From positions 1,236,228 through 1,300,227 of the forward strand of contig CBDCUQ010000003.1 of assembly GCA_965222835.1 (NCBI GenBank): 64,000 nucleotides of DNA, read 5' to 3'. Shown in pieces: positions 18,201 to 26,156 of the stretch. Source of the DNA: CBDCUQ01 sp965222835 (GTDB lineage: Bacteria > Pseudomonadota > Alphaproteobacteria > Rhizobiales > Hyphomicrobiaceae). How positions within the stretch are numbered: position 1 is the stretch's first letter; the number at the start of each line of letters is the position of its first letter. The notes beneath the pieces were generated by a model that ran no database searches, was not told where the DNA came from, and saw nothing but the letters and a program-made list of their open reading frames with translations. The position numbers and the translations under genes are program-made.

Positions 18201-18222
18201 GAACTGGGACGAGGCGCACTGA
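15220..18222 (+). CDS. polA: DNA polymerase I
   Basis: A 1000-residue family A polymerase from ATG 15220 (MSPAKSAKKAKSERTS). Residues ~30-320 are the 5' nuclease (VYLIDGSGFIFRAFHALPPL; DDLIATYA; SSDKDLMQLV; GIGVKTGAELI). A low-complexity linker rich in Ser/Ala/Gly (~330-365) leads to an intact 3'-5' exonuclease: FDTETTGLD, IGQNIKYDALVL and YAAEDADVT carry the metal-binding Asp/Glu residues. The polymerase domain has motif A (SADYSQIELRVLAHIA), motif B (RRRAKAINFGIIYG) and motif C (LQVHDELIFEV). It functions in Okazaki fragment maturation and repair synthesis. An in-frame TTG/ATG-poor extension to 15163 lacks support. Confidence 0.97.
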   Translation: MSPAKSAKKAKSERTSTVPDGEDVPIIKGSHVYLIDGSGFIFRAFHALPPLTRPSDGLPVGAVHGFCAMLWKLIAESKTSEAPTHIAVIFDAGRETFRNEIYDQYKANRPPPPEELVPQFPLIRDAVKAFNVASIEQDGFEADDLIATYAKDVVARGGDVTIVSSDKDLMQLVRPGVAMLDGMKSKTIGRDEVIEKFGVPPEKVVDVQSLAGDSTDNVPGVPGIGVKTGAELINAYGDLDSLLERASEIKQPKRREKLIEFADQARLSRELVRLKDDVPGAVSVEAFGVHDPEPQALLGFLREMEFNTLTKRIAEKLGVEAPPPLEHSVGSSVKKVPKGTAASSSDAGSGDQHGAGTPAAGAAIISHKIGEVPFDPAKYETVTTLDGLQLWIAACRDHGRFAFDTETTGLDAMQADLVGFSLSATPGAACYVPVGHTGGDGDLFEGGGLLPGQIPIKDALALLKLLLEDETVLKIGQNIKYDALVLRRYGITVAPVDDTMLISYTLDGGRGGHGMDDLAERHLGHTCISFDKVIEHAPGAKKSEKTFAGVPIDKASDYAAEDADVTLRLWLRLKSRLPAERMTTVYETLERPLLPVIVDMEAAGIAVDRAILHRLSSKFAQEVARLEEHVYELAGHKFNLASPKQLGELLFDRLKLPGGKKTKTGQWETRAGLLDDLAANEELPDDARRLIDTMLEWRQLTKLRSTYTDALPHFIHPETRRIHTSYALAATTTGRLASSDPNLQNIPVRTKEGREIRTAFIAEKGNKLISADYSQIELRVLAHIADIPQLKTAFADGLDIHAMTASEMFGVPLKKMTSDVRRRAKAINFGIIYGISAFGLAAQLGISKQEAADYIQTYFKRFPGIRDYMDATKKTAHDRGYVETIFGRRIHYPEINTKNPSTRGFLERAAINAPIQGSAADIIRRAMIRMPEALRAAKLKSAKMLLQVHDELIFEVADAEVKKALPVVQKVMEGAPEPAVKLSVPIHVDAKAAGNWDEAH

Positions 18223-18349
18223 TTCCTTCGTGAAGTGAGTGTGTTAGAGGTTAGCCGCAGCGGTGAGCTAGGCGGCGCAGGCGGGGCATCAAATTCCCTC
18301 ACGCGCCATTGAATCTTCCGAAATTCGACCGTACGGTGCCAACGGTCAT

Positions 18350-18363
18350 TTGACTAAAGTCAA
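18350..18363 (+). promoter_or_regulatory. Perfect FNR-type box upstream of the molybdopterin oxidoreductase gene
   Basis: TTGACTAAAGTCAA (TTGAC-N4-GTCAA) is a perfect match to the palindromic FNR/FnrN/NnrR recognition sequence. It is centred 75 bp upstream of the ATG at 18432, which has a strong GGAGG ribosome-binding site at 18420-18424. This predicts induction under oxygen limitation, or by NO if NnrR is the regulator. Confidence 0.72.
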
Positions 18364-18431
18364 ACCTGTGACAACCCGGCCCCGCAAGAACCAGTCAGGC
18401 AAAGTCAAAGAAAATCATTGGAGGAAGCCCC

Positions 18432-20558
18432 ATGAATGAGCAGCCAAAGCAGACCGAGTTCTATGGCGGGTGTCCGCATGACTGCCCTGACACGTGCTCT
18501 ATGATTTTCGAAGTGAGCAATGGGATTGTGAAAAGCGTTCGAGGGAACCCCGACCATCCGATGACCCGTGGCGGTCTGTGCGTAAAGCTCAAGGATTACG
18601 AAAAGCGGCATTATCACCCCGACCGCCTGCACTATCCCATGCGGCGCACCGGGCCCAAAGGCTCCAAGCAAATCGAACGTATCACCTGGGACGAGGCGCT
18701 TGATGAAATCGTCACCCGCTGGACGGCAATCATCGATGAATACGGGCCGCAGGCCATTATCCCCTACAGCTATCTCGGCCACCAGGGTCTGGTTCACGGG
18801 CTCAATGGTGGTGATGCTTTCTTCAACCGGCTGGGCGCCACGGTCTGCGAACGTACGTTCTGCGGCGAAGGGTCGTGTACGGCTTGGCTGATCACGGTCG
18901 GACCCACGGCCGGCGTCGATCCGGAAAGTTACATTCACTCCAAGTATATCGTCATCTGGGCCTGCAATAGCGTCAGCACCAACCTGCATCACTGGGCCAT
19001 CGTCAAGGAAGCCCAGGCGGCCGGCGCGAAGGTTGTTGTGATCGATGCCTATAAGTCCCGCACGGCCAAGGAAGCCGATTGGCACATCTGCCCCAATCCG
19101 GGCACAGACGGTGCCCTGGCCATGGCCGTTATTAATTCGATTATCGAGCAGGGGCTTGTCGACCAGGACTATGTCGACAAATACACCATTGGTTACGAGG
19201 ATCTCGCCGAGCGGGCCAAGGCGCGCACGCCGGAATGGGCCTCGGAAATCACGGGTGTGCCGGCCGAGGATATCAAGAAACTCGCCCGCGAGCTGGCAAC
19301 CACGCAGCCGGCGGCGATCCGCATGGGCGTCGCGCTCGAGCGCCATTACGGTGGTGGTCAGACCATCCGCGCCGTAACCTGCATTCCCGCGCTGACCGGC
19401 GCGTGGCGTCATGTCGGTGGTGGCGTCACCCAATTCCCCGTTTGGGAGCACCCGTACAAATTCGACGTGATTTGCCGGCCGGATCTCATTCCTGAAGGCA
19501 CGCGCGTCATTAATAATCTTCAGATTGGGCGCGCGCTGACCGGCGAGATGAAACTCGATCCGCCGATCAAGTCGATGATGTGCTGGAATTCCAATCCGGT
19601 CACGCAGGCACCGGAAACGGATAAGATTGTCGAAGGCCTGAAGCGGGAAGACCTGTTCATGGTCTCGGCCGAACACTTCATCTCCGATACCGCGTCTTAT
19701 GCCGACATCGTTCTGCCGGCTTCCATGGGCGCGGAGATGGAGGACATCATCCTATCTTGGGGACACCTTTATCTCACCTACAATGCCAAGTCGGCAGAAT
19801 CTCCCGGGGAAGCGATTCCCAACAACGAGATTTTCCGCCGTCTTGCACAAAGGCTTGGCTTTGAGGAAGAGAACTTCAAGTGGTCCGATTCCGAGTGCTT
19901 GGAGAACTATGTGGACTGGGATGCGCCGGCTTGTGAGGGCATCAATCTCGAACACCTGCGCAAGAACGGATTTGCCCGTCTGAAGGTCGGAACCAAGGAC
20001 GACCGCGCACCGCACAAAGAGGGCAACTTCCCCACGCCTTCCGGTAAGTGCCAGTTCAAGGTCGAAGGTGCTGCTAACTTCGTCGCGGGTCCCTTCCGGC
20101 AGATGTACGAAGGCTTCCAGCCTGGTGAACCGCTGGACGTCTTGCCTGACTACATCCCGCAGCGTGAGTCACCGGCGACAAATCCCGAACTCGCCAAGAC
20201 GTACCCCTTGAGCATCGTCTCTCCAAAGAGCCATGGTTTCTTGAACTCGTGCTACGCGAATATGGAGCACAAGATCAAAGGGCAGGGCGAACAGTTCGTG
20301 CTGATTAATGAGGCGGATGCAAAACCGCGTGGCATCGTCGAGGGCGATCGGGTGCAGGTGGCCAACACCCGTGGCGCGTTCAAGGGTGTGGCCCGTGTCA
20401 CCGATGACGTGAAGCCGGGAGTCGTGGTTGCAACGTTGGGCTACTGGCGGCAGCTCAACAAGGGCACGGTCAACAGCATCAGCTCGGCCGAATTCACCGA
20501 CATGGGTCATGCCCCGTCCTTCTCCGACAACCTTGTGGAAGTGACGCGAAGCAACTAG
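18432..20558 (+). CDS. Molybdopterin-dependent oxidoreductase (DMSO reductase superfamily), substrate unknown
   Basis: A 708-residue DMSO-reductase-family protein. The N-terminal [4Fe-4S] motif is GGCPHDCPDTCSM ... GGLCVK. The bis-MGD fold follows: ERITWDEALDEIVTRW, GDAFFNRLGATVCERTFCGEGSC around the metal pocket, YIVIWACNSVSTN, VVVIDAYKSRTAKEAD, MCWNSNPVTQAPETDKI and the C-terminal cap (GDRVQVANTRGAFKGVARVTDDVKPGVV). There is no Tat leader, so it is cytoplasmic. It belongs to a widespread but poorly characterised branch (CPHDCPDTC type); formate dehydrogenase, nitrate reductase or another activity cannot be assigned. Downstream lie a terminator, a 7Fe ferredoxin and a ferredoxin-NADP reductase, suggesting a ferredoxin-linked route. 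A perfect FNR box upstream predicts low-oxygen expression. Confidence 0.88.
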   Translation: MNEQPKQTEFYGGCPHDCPDTCSMIFEVSNGIVKSVRGNPDHPMTRGGLCVKLKDYEKRHYHPDRLHYPMRRTGPKGSKQIERITWDEALDEIVTRWTAIIDEYGPQAIIPYSYLGHQGLVHGLNGGDAFFNRLGATVCERTFCGEGSCTAWLITVGPTAGVDPESYIHSKYIVIWACNSVSTNLHHWAIVKEAQAAGAKVVVIDAYKSRTAKEADWHICPNPGTDGALAMAVINSIIEQGLVDQDYVDKYTIGYEDLAERAKARTPEWASEITGVPAEDIKKLARELATTQPAAIRMGVALERHYGGGQTIRAVTCIPALTGAWRHVGGGVTQFPVWEHPYKFDVICRPDLIPEGTRVINNLQIGRALTGEMKLDPPIKSMMCWNSNPVTQAPETDKIVEGLKREDLFMVSAEHFISDTASYADIVLPASMGAEMEDIILSWGHLYLTYNAKSAESPGEAIPNNEIFRRLAQRLGFEEENFKWSDSECLENYVDWDAPACEGINLEHLRKNGFARLKVGTKDDRAPHKEGNFPTPSGKCQFKVEGAANFVAGPFRQMYEGFQPGEPLDVLPDYIPQRESPATNPELAKTYPLSIVSPKSHGFLNSCYANMEHKIKGQGEQFVLINEADAKPRGIVEGDRVQVANTRGAFKGVARVTDDVKPGVVVATLGYWRQLNKGTVNSISSAEFTDMGHAPSFSDNLVEVTRSN

Positions 20559-20578
20559 TCGCCTCAAACGAGATAGAG

Positions 20579-20602
20579 AAGCCCATCGAAAGATGGGCTT
20601 TT
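20579..20602 (+). terminator. Rho-independent terminator after the molybdopterin oxidoreductase gene
   Basis: AAGCCCATC-GAAA-GATGGGCTT followed by TT: a perfect stem capped by a GAAA tetraloop, 20 bp after the stop codon at 20558. Its short T-tract may let some transcripts continue into the ferredoxin gene. Confidence 0.75.
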
Positions 20603-20640
20603 CCGCTCTTGAGGCGCTAGATCGTAGGAGCGCGCTTTCT

Positions 20641-20946
20641 ATGCCGCACATTGTTACGGAAAATTGCCAGGGCTGCCGATTCACGGATTGCGTTTCGCAT
20701 TGTCCGGTTGAGTGTTTTCATGCGGATGATGAGCGGCTCTACATTGAGCCGGACGTCTGCGTCGATTGCGGGGCCTGTATTCCAGTCTGTCCCGTTCGGG
20801 CTATCTTTGACGTCATCGACATGCCGGACGATAAGGAGCCGTGGATCGCGGTCAATGCGGAACGCTCCAAGTCTCTTCCGGTCATAACGGGCAAGCAAAC
20901 GCCTCTTCCCACAGCGGACGCTCGACGGACCGAGCTTGGCTTCTGA
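20641..20946 (+). CDS. fdxA: 7Fe ferredoxin ([3Fe-4S][4Fe-4S], FdxA type)
   Basis: A 101-residue ferredoxin from ATG 20641 (MPHIVTENC). The cysteine pattern CQGCRFTDCVSHCPVECFHADD ... CVDCGACIPVCPVRAIF (split here) matches the Azotobacter FdI type, NCxxCxxTDCVxxCPVDCF then CxxCxxCxxxCP, which binds one [3Fe-4S] and one [4Fe-4S] cluster. The C-terminal extension (MPDDKEPWIAVNAERSK) is also typical. Its stop lies 19 bp before the ferredoxin-NADP reductase start, so the two probably form an operon and an electron-transfer pair. A longer in-frame start at 20593 is rejected because it would overlap the terminator hairpin. Confidence 0.93.
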   Translation: MPHIVTENCQGCRFTDCVSHCPVECFHADDERLYIEPDVCVDCGACIPVCPVRAIFDVIDMPDDKEPWIAVNAERSKSLPVITGKQTPLPTADARRTELGF

Positions 20947-20965
20947 GCCTTGTGAGGCGTTTGAC

Positions 20966-22351
20966 ATGACCAATGCCAACGGTCGCCAAAACCCACTTCA
21001 TGTCGCCATCGTTGGCAGCGGCCCGAGCGGATTTTATGCGGCCGAGGCGCTTCTTCGTTCCGAACGTGACGTGCGCGTCGACCTGATCGAGCGATTGCCT
21101 ACCCCCTTCGGGCTTGTGAGAAGCGGTGTCGCCCCCGATCACCCCAAGCTGAAACAGTCGATCCAAGTCTTTGAACGGGTTTTGCGAGAAGACGGACTTC
21201 GTTTTTTCGGCAATGTCACGTTGGGACGCGATGTGTCGGTGCGGGAGCTTCAAGCATCGCATCACGCTGTTATCTTGGCTTGCGGCGCGCAAAGTGACCG
21301 GCGCATCGGTATTCCAGGTGAAGACTTAGCCGGAAGTCATACCGCAACGGAATTCGTCGGATGGTATAACGGCCATCCTGATTTTCGCGACCGAACATTT
21401 GATTTGAGCTGCAACGTTGCGGTTATCGTCGGCCACGGGAATGTTGCGGCCGACGTCTGCCGCATTCTTGCGAAGCCGGTTGATGACTTGCGCGACAGCG
21501 ACATTGCCGAGCATGCGCTCGAAGCCCTGTCTCACAGCCGGATCGAAGAAATTCACGTCATCGGCCGCCGTGGGCCCGTTCAAGCGAAGTTTACACCCAA
21601 GGAACTGCGTGAGCTCGGCGAGATTAGAGGCGCCAGCGCCTATGTCGATCCGGGTGAGTGCCATATCGGCGCACAATGTGAGATTGAGCTCGCCAACCCG
21701 ACGAACACGTTCGCGGCAAAGAATGCCGAGATTTTCCGGAGTTTTGCCAAACCCGCTCCGTCCGCTGCGTCTCGCACGATAAGGTTTCGCTTTTATCGTA
21801 GCCCGCTGGCGTTGCACGGTGAGGACTGCGTCAAAGGGATGACATTGTCGTGCAACGATCTTACGGGCCCTGCCTTCTCTCAGGTCGCCCGTGCGAACGG
21901 AAAGCAAGAGGAGGTTGCGTGCGGATTGCTCTTTCGGAGCATTGGTTATCGGAGCGTTCCGATTGAAGGTGTTCCCTTCGATGACGCGCGCGGCATTGTC
22001 CCCAACGAGCGCGGTCAGGTACTCGATGATGGGGTGCCGATTCCAGGTTTTTACGTCACCGGCTGGCAAAAACGAGGTCCCACCGGGATTATCGGTACGA
22101 ACCGGGCCGATAGCCTTGAGACAGTTGAGAGTCTTTTGTCGAACCTCGACGCGGTCTCTGCTGCAACCAAGCCTGGCGCGGCAGGGCTACGTGCAGTGCT
22201 TGAGACGCGTGACGTCCAGATCATTGATATCAATGGCTGGCACAAGATCGATTTGGCCGAGATTGCGCGGGGCCAACCAAGAGGTAAGCTGCGTGAGAAA
22301 TTTACGCGGGTCGGTGAGATGTTGCGTTTGCTCTCGGACGCCGATTGCTAG
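20966..22351 (+). CDS. FAD-dependent ferredoxin-NADP(+) reductase, adrenodoxin-reductase type
   Basis: A 461-residue flavoprotein of the adrenodoxin reductase/FprA family from ATG 20966 (MTNANGRQNPLHVAIVGSGPSG). FAD-binding Rossmann motif: VAIVGSGPSGFYAAEALL. Family signature: ERLPTPFGLVRSGVAPDHPKLK. NADP-binding region: VAVIVGHGNVAADVCRIL and EEIHVIGRRGPVQAKFTPKEL. C-terminal GWQKRGPTGIIGTNRADSLETV contacts FAD and NADP in relatives. It transfers electrons between NADPH and a ferredoxin, presumably the 7Fe ferredoxin encoded just upstream. Together with the FNR-controlled molybdoenzyme this gives a plausible NADP(H)-ferredoxin-substrate chain (inference). Confidence 0.92.
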   Translation: MTNANGRQNPLHVAIVGSGPSGFYAAEALLRSERDVRVDLIERLPTPFGLVRSGVAPDHPKLKQSIQVFERVLREDGLRFFGNVTLGRDVSVRELQASHHAVILACGAQSDRRIGIPGEDLAGSHTATEFVGWYNGHPDFRDRTFDLSCNVAVIVGHGNVAADVCRILAKPVDDLRDSDIAEHALEALSHSRIEEIHVIGRRGPVQAKFTPKELRELGEIRGASAYVDPGECHIGAQCEIELANPTNTFAAKNAEIFRSFAKPAPSAASRTIRFRFYRSPLALHGEDCVKGMTLSCNDLTGPAFSQVARANGKQEEVACGLLFRSIGYRSVPIEGVPFDDARGIVPNERGQVLDDGVPIPGFYVTGWQKRGPTGIIGTNRADSLETVESLLSNLDAVSAATKPGAAGLRAVLETRDVQIIDINGWHKIDLAEIARGQPRGKLREKFTRVGEMLRLLSDADC

Positions 22352-22492
22352 GCCCGTCGCACGTGCCATGATGGATCTACTTCCGTGCACCGAACTGTGG
22401 TGGTAATCATTAATGCGGGGTGAGCGCGGGCTCTGCTTACGGCGGTGCTACCTAGTGCTTCCTACTGCGGCCTCGCGACGGACCGGCATTCG

Positions 22493-25099
22493 ATGGTTGG
22501 AACGACACAATCCTTACGGACATCGCCGTGCTTACATAAACTGTTCGAGCGGCAGGTGGCCGCCCGGCCAGATCATCCGGCCGTGGAATACCTTGGCAAT
22601 GTTCTGACGTACCGGCAGCTCAATGCGCGTGCCAACCAAATCGCCCACCGCCTCGTGGCAATGGGTGCTAAGCGCGACGCGATTGTCGGCCTCTACATGG
22701 GGCGGTCGCATGAGATGATCGTGGCCATTCTGGCCATCCTCAAATCAGGTGCGGCCTACTTGCCGCTCGACCCCGCTTATCCTCCTTCCCGGCGTGCCTT
22801 CATGCTCGCAGACAGCGACGCCAGCGTCGTGGTGACAGAGCGCGCTTATCTTGATGCCTTCCCGGATGAGTTGACGGCGCAGATCCTGACCATCGACGAA
22901 GATGACGTCTCCGCGGAATCGACAGTTAATCCTGAGCCCTATGACTCGGACCGGCTGGCCTACGTCATCTATACCTCCGGTTCGACCGGCCAACCCAAGG
23001 GTGTGCTGATCGAGCATCGTTCGGCTGCGAACTACATTGAGGCGACGTGCCAAGCTATTGAAATGCGGCCGGACGATCGTGTCTTGCAGTTCAATTCGAT
23101 CAGTTTCGACGCGAGCGTCGAGGATATATTCGTGGCGCTGGCGAGTGGTGCTACGCTCGTTGTGCGCAACGACGACATGCTGCGTTCCGCCATAAGCTTT
23201 GTCGAGAGTATTCACGCGTTGCGCGTCAATGTGCTTTCGCTGCCGACCGCCTATTGGCGTGAGGTCATAACTGGGATCGATTCTCTGCCGACGTCACTTC
23301 GTTGCTGCATCGTCGGTGGTGAAGCCTGTTACCCGCAGCACGTGGCGCGCTGGCGTGGACTTACCGATGCGCCGCTATGGAATACCTATGGGCCGACGGA
23401 GACAACCATCGCCATCACGATGTGTGATGTTTCCAAGGTAGACACCACAAGTGCGGTTCCGATCGGCCGGCCGGTTTCGGGAGTCGATCTTCATGTTCTG
23501 GACGAACACCTGCGACCAGTTTCGGCCGGCATGCCAGGTGAGATCTATGCCGGTGGCATCCAGCTGGCGCGCGGGTATCACAAGCGCCCTGATCTTACGG
23601 CGGCGCGGTTCGTTGATAACCCGTTCGAGGCGGAAACGCGTCTTTACAAGACGGGTGATCTTGGATCGGTACGCGCCGACGGTCTCATTGATTTCCTTGG
23701 GCGCGCGGACGGCCAGGTCAAACTCCGGGGCTATCGCATCGAGCTTGGTGAGATCGAGAGTGCGTTCAGCGCGCTCGGCGTTGAGGCTGTTGTCCGTCTC
23801 CTACAAGACCCGACGGGTGAGGCGCGTTTGGTTGCTTACGTGGTAACGAATGTGGACACTGAGACACTGCGGCGATCACTCGCGTCTGCATTGCCGGTTT
23901 ACATGCTGCCCGACCGGTATGTGCATATGGAACGCTTACCGATTAGCCCGGGAGGTAAGATCGATCGCAAAGATCTGCCTGACCCCGACTGGAGCATGCG
24001 AGGGCATGACCGGGGCAGAGCCGCGCCTGCAACAGAGCTTGAATCGCAACTCGCTGCGATGTGGTGCGAGGCTCTCAGTCTTTCGTCGCTCGGAACGGAT
24101 GAGAACTTTTTTGACCTCGGCGGGCACTCGCTGCTCGCCATACGCATCTTCGGCCAGATCGAAAAGGAAATGGGGCTCGCATTGCCGCCCGCGGCCCTTT
24201 ACGAGGCACCGACAATTTCGAGCCTTGCCGAGCTTATCGAGGGGCTTCAGAGCGGAACGCGCGAACTGAGCAACAACGCCGTCGTCCCTATTCAGCCCAA
24301 TGGCACGAAGCTGCCGATCTTTTGCGTGGGGGGTGGCGTCGTCAATCTCAGCAATCTGGCGCGTGCCCTGGGGCCAGATCAACCGTTCTATGCGCTGCAA
24401 TGGCGGGCGCTACCGGAATCGATCATGATCGAATCTTCACTCAGCAAGATCGCGGCGTTTTTCGTGTCTGCCGTGCGCGACTTTCACCCCGATGGCCCCT
24501 ACCGCATCGCGGGTAGCTTTACGGCCGGCATGATCGCGATGGAAATGGCGCGTCAGCTTTCCGAAGCCGGTGCACGTGTTGAAACGCTGGCGACTTTTGA
24601 TACTCCGGTCAGCGCTGAGGAATTGCGCAAGATTCCCGCGCCTCCTACGGGCAGCGGGACACAGAGGTCCGTCTTGCAAAAGATTTTGGGCGTGCTTGCC
24701 CGTGGACCGAGTGAGATCTGGGATCACATCACAAATCCCTACTACAGGGAGATCCTGCAAATTCGCTTCTACAAGCTTGTCCTCGCGGTCTATGTGCGCG
24801 CCGGCTGGCGGCTGCCTTCATGGATGCGCTCCGGCATGGGCGAGGAATTGTTCATTCAACGGGCGACACGCGGGTACGTGCCGAGCGAGGCTTATAGGGG
24901 CGACCTTGAACTCTTTCTAACGCCTGCGCTCTACAGGAAATTTGCCCAGCTCGACTGCTTCGGTTGGGGAGCCTGGATTGCGGGACGCATCCGTGACCAC
25001 AAGGTCCCAGGAGAGCCGTGCGATATTATGCTTTCTCCGAATGTTGAGCAACTCGCAGTCGAGTTTTCTGGCGCGTTGGAGAAAGCCACTCAAAACTGA
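22493..25099 (+). CDS. NRPS-like A-PCP-thioesterase protein, adenylation pocket lysine-like, TE triad apparently lost
   Basis: About 868 residues from ATG 22493 (a GTG at 22445 is also possible). Domain order: adenylation (~10-510; YTSGSTGQPKG, NTYGPTETTI, LYKTGDLG, GKIDRKDLP), peptidyl carrier (~525-600; NFFDLGGHSLLAIR, phosphopantetheine Ser), thioesterase (~615-865). There is no condensation domain, so it loads one amino acid and cannot extend a peptide alone. Aligning with the GrsA pocket I read the specificity residues as D-A-E-S-I-G-T-I-A-K; the lysine code I recall from bacitracin synthetase is DAESIGSVIK, so a basic amino acid is likely. In the TE domain the usual GxSxG elbow reads AGSFTAG with Phe at the nucleophile position, and the C-terminal GDH motif reads GEPCD. 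The neighbouring PPTase would activate the carrier domain. Confidence 0.88.
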   Translation: MVGTTQSLRTSPCLHKLFERQVAARPDHPAVEYLGNVLTYRQLNARANQIAHRLVAMGAKRDAIVGLYMGRSHEMIVAILAILKSGAAYLPLDPAYPPSRRAFMLADSDASVVVTERAYLDAFPDELTAQILTIDEDDVSAESTVNPEPYDSDRLAYVIYTSGSTGQPKGVLIEHRSAANYIEATCQAIEMRPDDRVLQFNSISFDASVEDIFVALASGATLVVRNDDMLRSAISFVESIHALRVNVLSLPTAYWREVITGIDSLPTSLRCCIVGGEACYPQHVARWRGLTDAPLWNTYGPTETTIAITMCDVSKVDTTSAVPIGRPVSGVDLHVLDEHLRPVSAGMPGEIYAGGIQLARGYHKRPDLTAARFVDNPFEAETRLYKTGDLGSVRADGLIDFLGRADGQVKLRGYRIELGEIESAFSALGVEAVVRLLQDPTGEARLVAYVVTNVDTETLRRSLASALPVYMLPDRYVHMERLPISPGGKIDRKDLPDPDWSMRGHDRGRAAPATELESQLAAMWCEALSLSSLGTDENFFDLGGHSLLAIRIFGQIEKEMGLALPPAALYEAPTISSLAELIEGLQSGTRELSNNAVVPIQPNGTKLPIFCVGGGVVNLSNLARALGPDQPFYALQWRALPESIMIESSLSKIAAFFVSAVRDFHPDGPYRIAGSFTAGMIAMEMARQLSEAGARVETLATFDTPVSAEELRKIPAPPTGSGTQRSVLQKILGVLARGPSEIWDHITNPYYREILQIRFYKLVLAVYVRAGWRLPSWMRSGMGEELFIQRATRGYVPSEAYRGDLELFLTPALYRKFAQLDCFGWGAWIAGRIRDHKVPGEPCDIMLSPNVEQLAVEFSGALEKATQN

Positions 25100-25141
25100 G
25101 TAAGTTTGCTCCAAATTCACTCGGCGTGACATTTGCTGCGG

Positions 25142-25888
25142 CTACAGCGTGCGAGAATTCGTTCCTTGTGCGTTTGGAAGGACCTCGGTATTGGCCGTGC
25201 GGACCGACACCAACGCAGCGACGTAGCCCTCTACCGTTGAGATGTCCTCGATCTGCCAACTGTGGTCGTGGTTGTCGTCGACTTCGATGACGCGCGCGGG
25301 TGAGCCGGGTCCGAACGTCACCTGAACCTTTGCCAGGCCCTGCGAAAGCCCGACACCGGTGGCCTTTAGCACGGCTTCTTTTCGGGTCCAGGCTTCGAGA
25401 AAGGCGCGCGGGCGATGCGATGCCGGCAGTTGCTGCCAGCGTTCTTTCTCAGGGATCGCGAAGTGACGGGCGACGATGGATTCGGCTTCTGGTACCGATC
25501 GCATGGGCTCGATATCAACTCCGACGCGCGTATCGCGGCCGATTGCAAGAAGGATGAACGACCCCGCGTACGATAGGCTGAAGTCGAGGTCTGGCTTGTC
25601 CGGCGAGGTGAGGATTGGCTTGCCTGCGGCCGTTCGTCCGATCGTCAGGTCGCGTGGGTTTAGTTCAAGTTCGTCTGCGAGCCGAGTACGCAGCATGGCA
25701 CGTCCGGCCACGAATCGCGCTTTCAGCGCATCACCGCGAAACCGGCCGGCGCGAGCTTGTTCATCGGATGAGAGGATGTCTCCCGCGCCCTGGATGGCGG
25801 CTTCGTCCAACCGCGCGCTGTCGGCCAGCCAGATCTGGACTGTGCCTTCGCGAGGGGCGTCTGTATGTGTATGTCTTGTCTGATGCAT
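25142..25888 (-). CDS. Sfp-type 4'-phosphopantetheinyl transferase
   Basis: A 248-residue Sfp/EntD-family protein from ATG 25888 (MHQTRHTHTD). The diagnostic motifs are present: IGRTAAGKPIL near the middle, DFSLSYAGSFILLAI, RVGVDIEPMRS (Mg-binding Asp and Glu) and FLEAWTRKEAVLKATGVGL (WxxKEA). It transfers phosphopantetheine from CoA to the active serine of carrier domains. It is convergent with the A-PCP-TE gene with only 42 bp between, so the natural substrate is most likely that PCP domain, although it may serve other carriers. The frame is open upstream to 26128 but that stretch shows no family similarity. Confidence 0.92.
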   Translation of the reverse strand: MHQTRHTHTDAPREGTVQIWLADSARLDEAAIQGAGDILSSDEQARAGRFRGDALKARFVAGRAMLRTRLADELELNPRDLTIGRTAAGKPILTSPDKPDLDFSLSYAGSFILLAIGRDTRVGVDIEPMRSVPEAESIVARHFAIPEKERWQQLPASHRPRAFLEAWTRKEAVLKATGVGLSQGLAKVQVTFGPGSPARVIEVDDNHDHSWQIEDISTVEGYVAALVSVRTANTEVLPNAQGTNSRTL

Positions 25889-26156
25889 AGGAGACGGCGT
25901 GGCGCGCAAGTTAAGGAATACAAGTCTACCACGTTTGGCCGTTCCGACCGGCCGCATCTCGCGTAACACTAATAAATTCGGGCTCCGACCCGAGAGCGCA
26001 GGGGCAAACGTCATACTTTCGGATGGGGCGCCAAGGCGCGGCTGGCGGTTGCGGCACCGTTGAAGGAGTACGCTGAACCGAGAACTCATTGAAACAAGGG
26101 TCTTGGTTATCGGAGGCGTAATGGCCATTGCCCGATCAGGCTACACGGGTGGTTCA

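Noticed and set aside
18405..19676. A 423-codon minus-strand frame inside the molybdopterin oxidoreductase gene
   Set aside because: Shadow of a clear DMSO-reductase-family gene with ribosome-binding site and promoter; its product shows no recognisable motifs.
20593..20640. A longer start for the ferredoxin gene
   Set aside because: The extra 16 codons run through the terminator hairpin at 20579-20602, and MPHIVTENC at 20641 is the normal N-terminus of this ferredoxin type.
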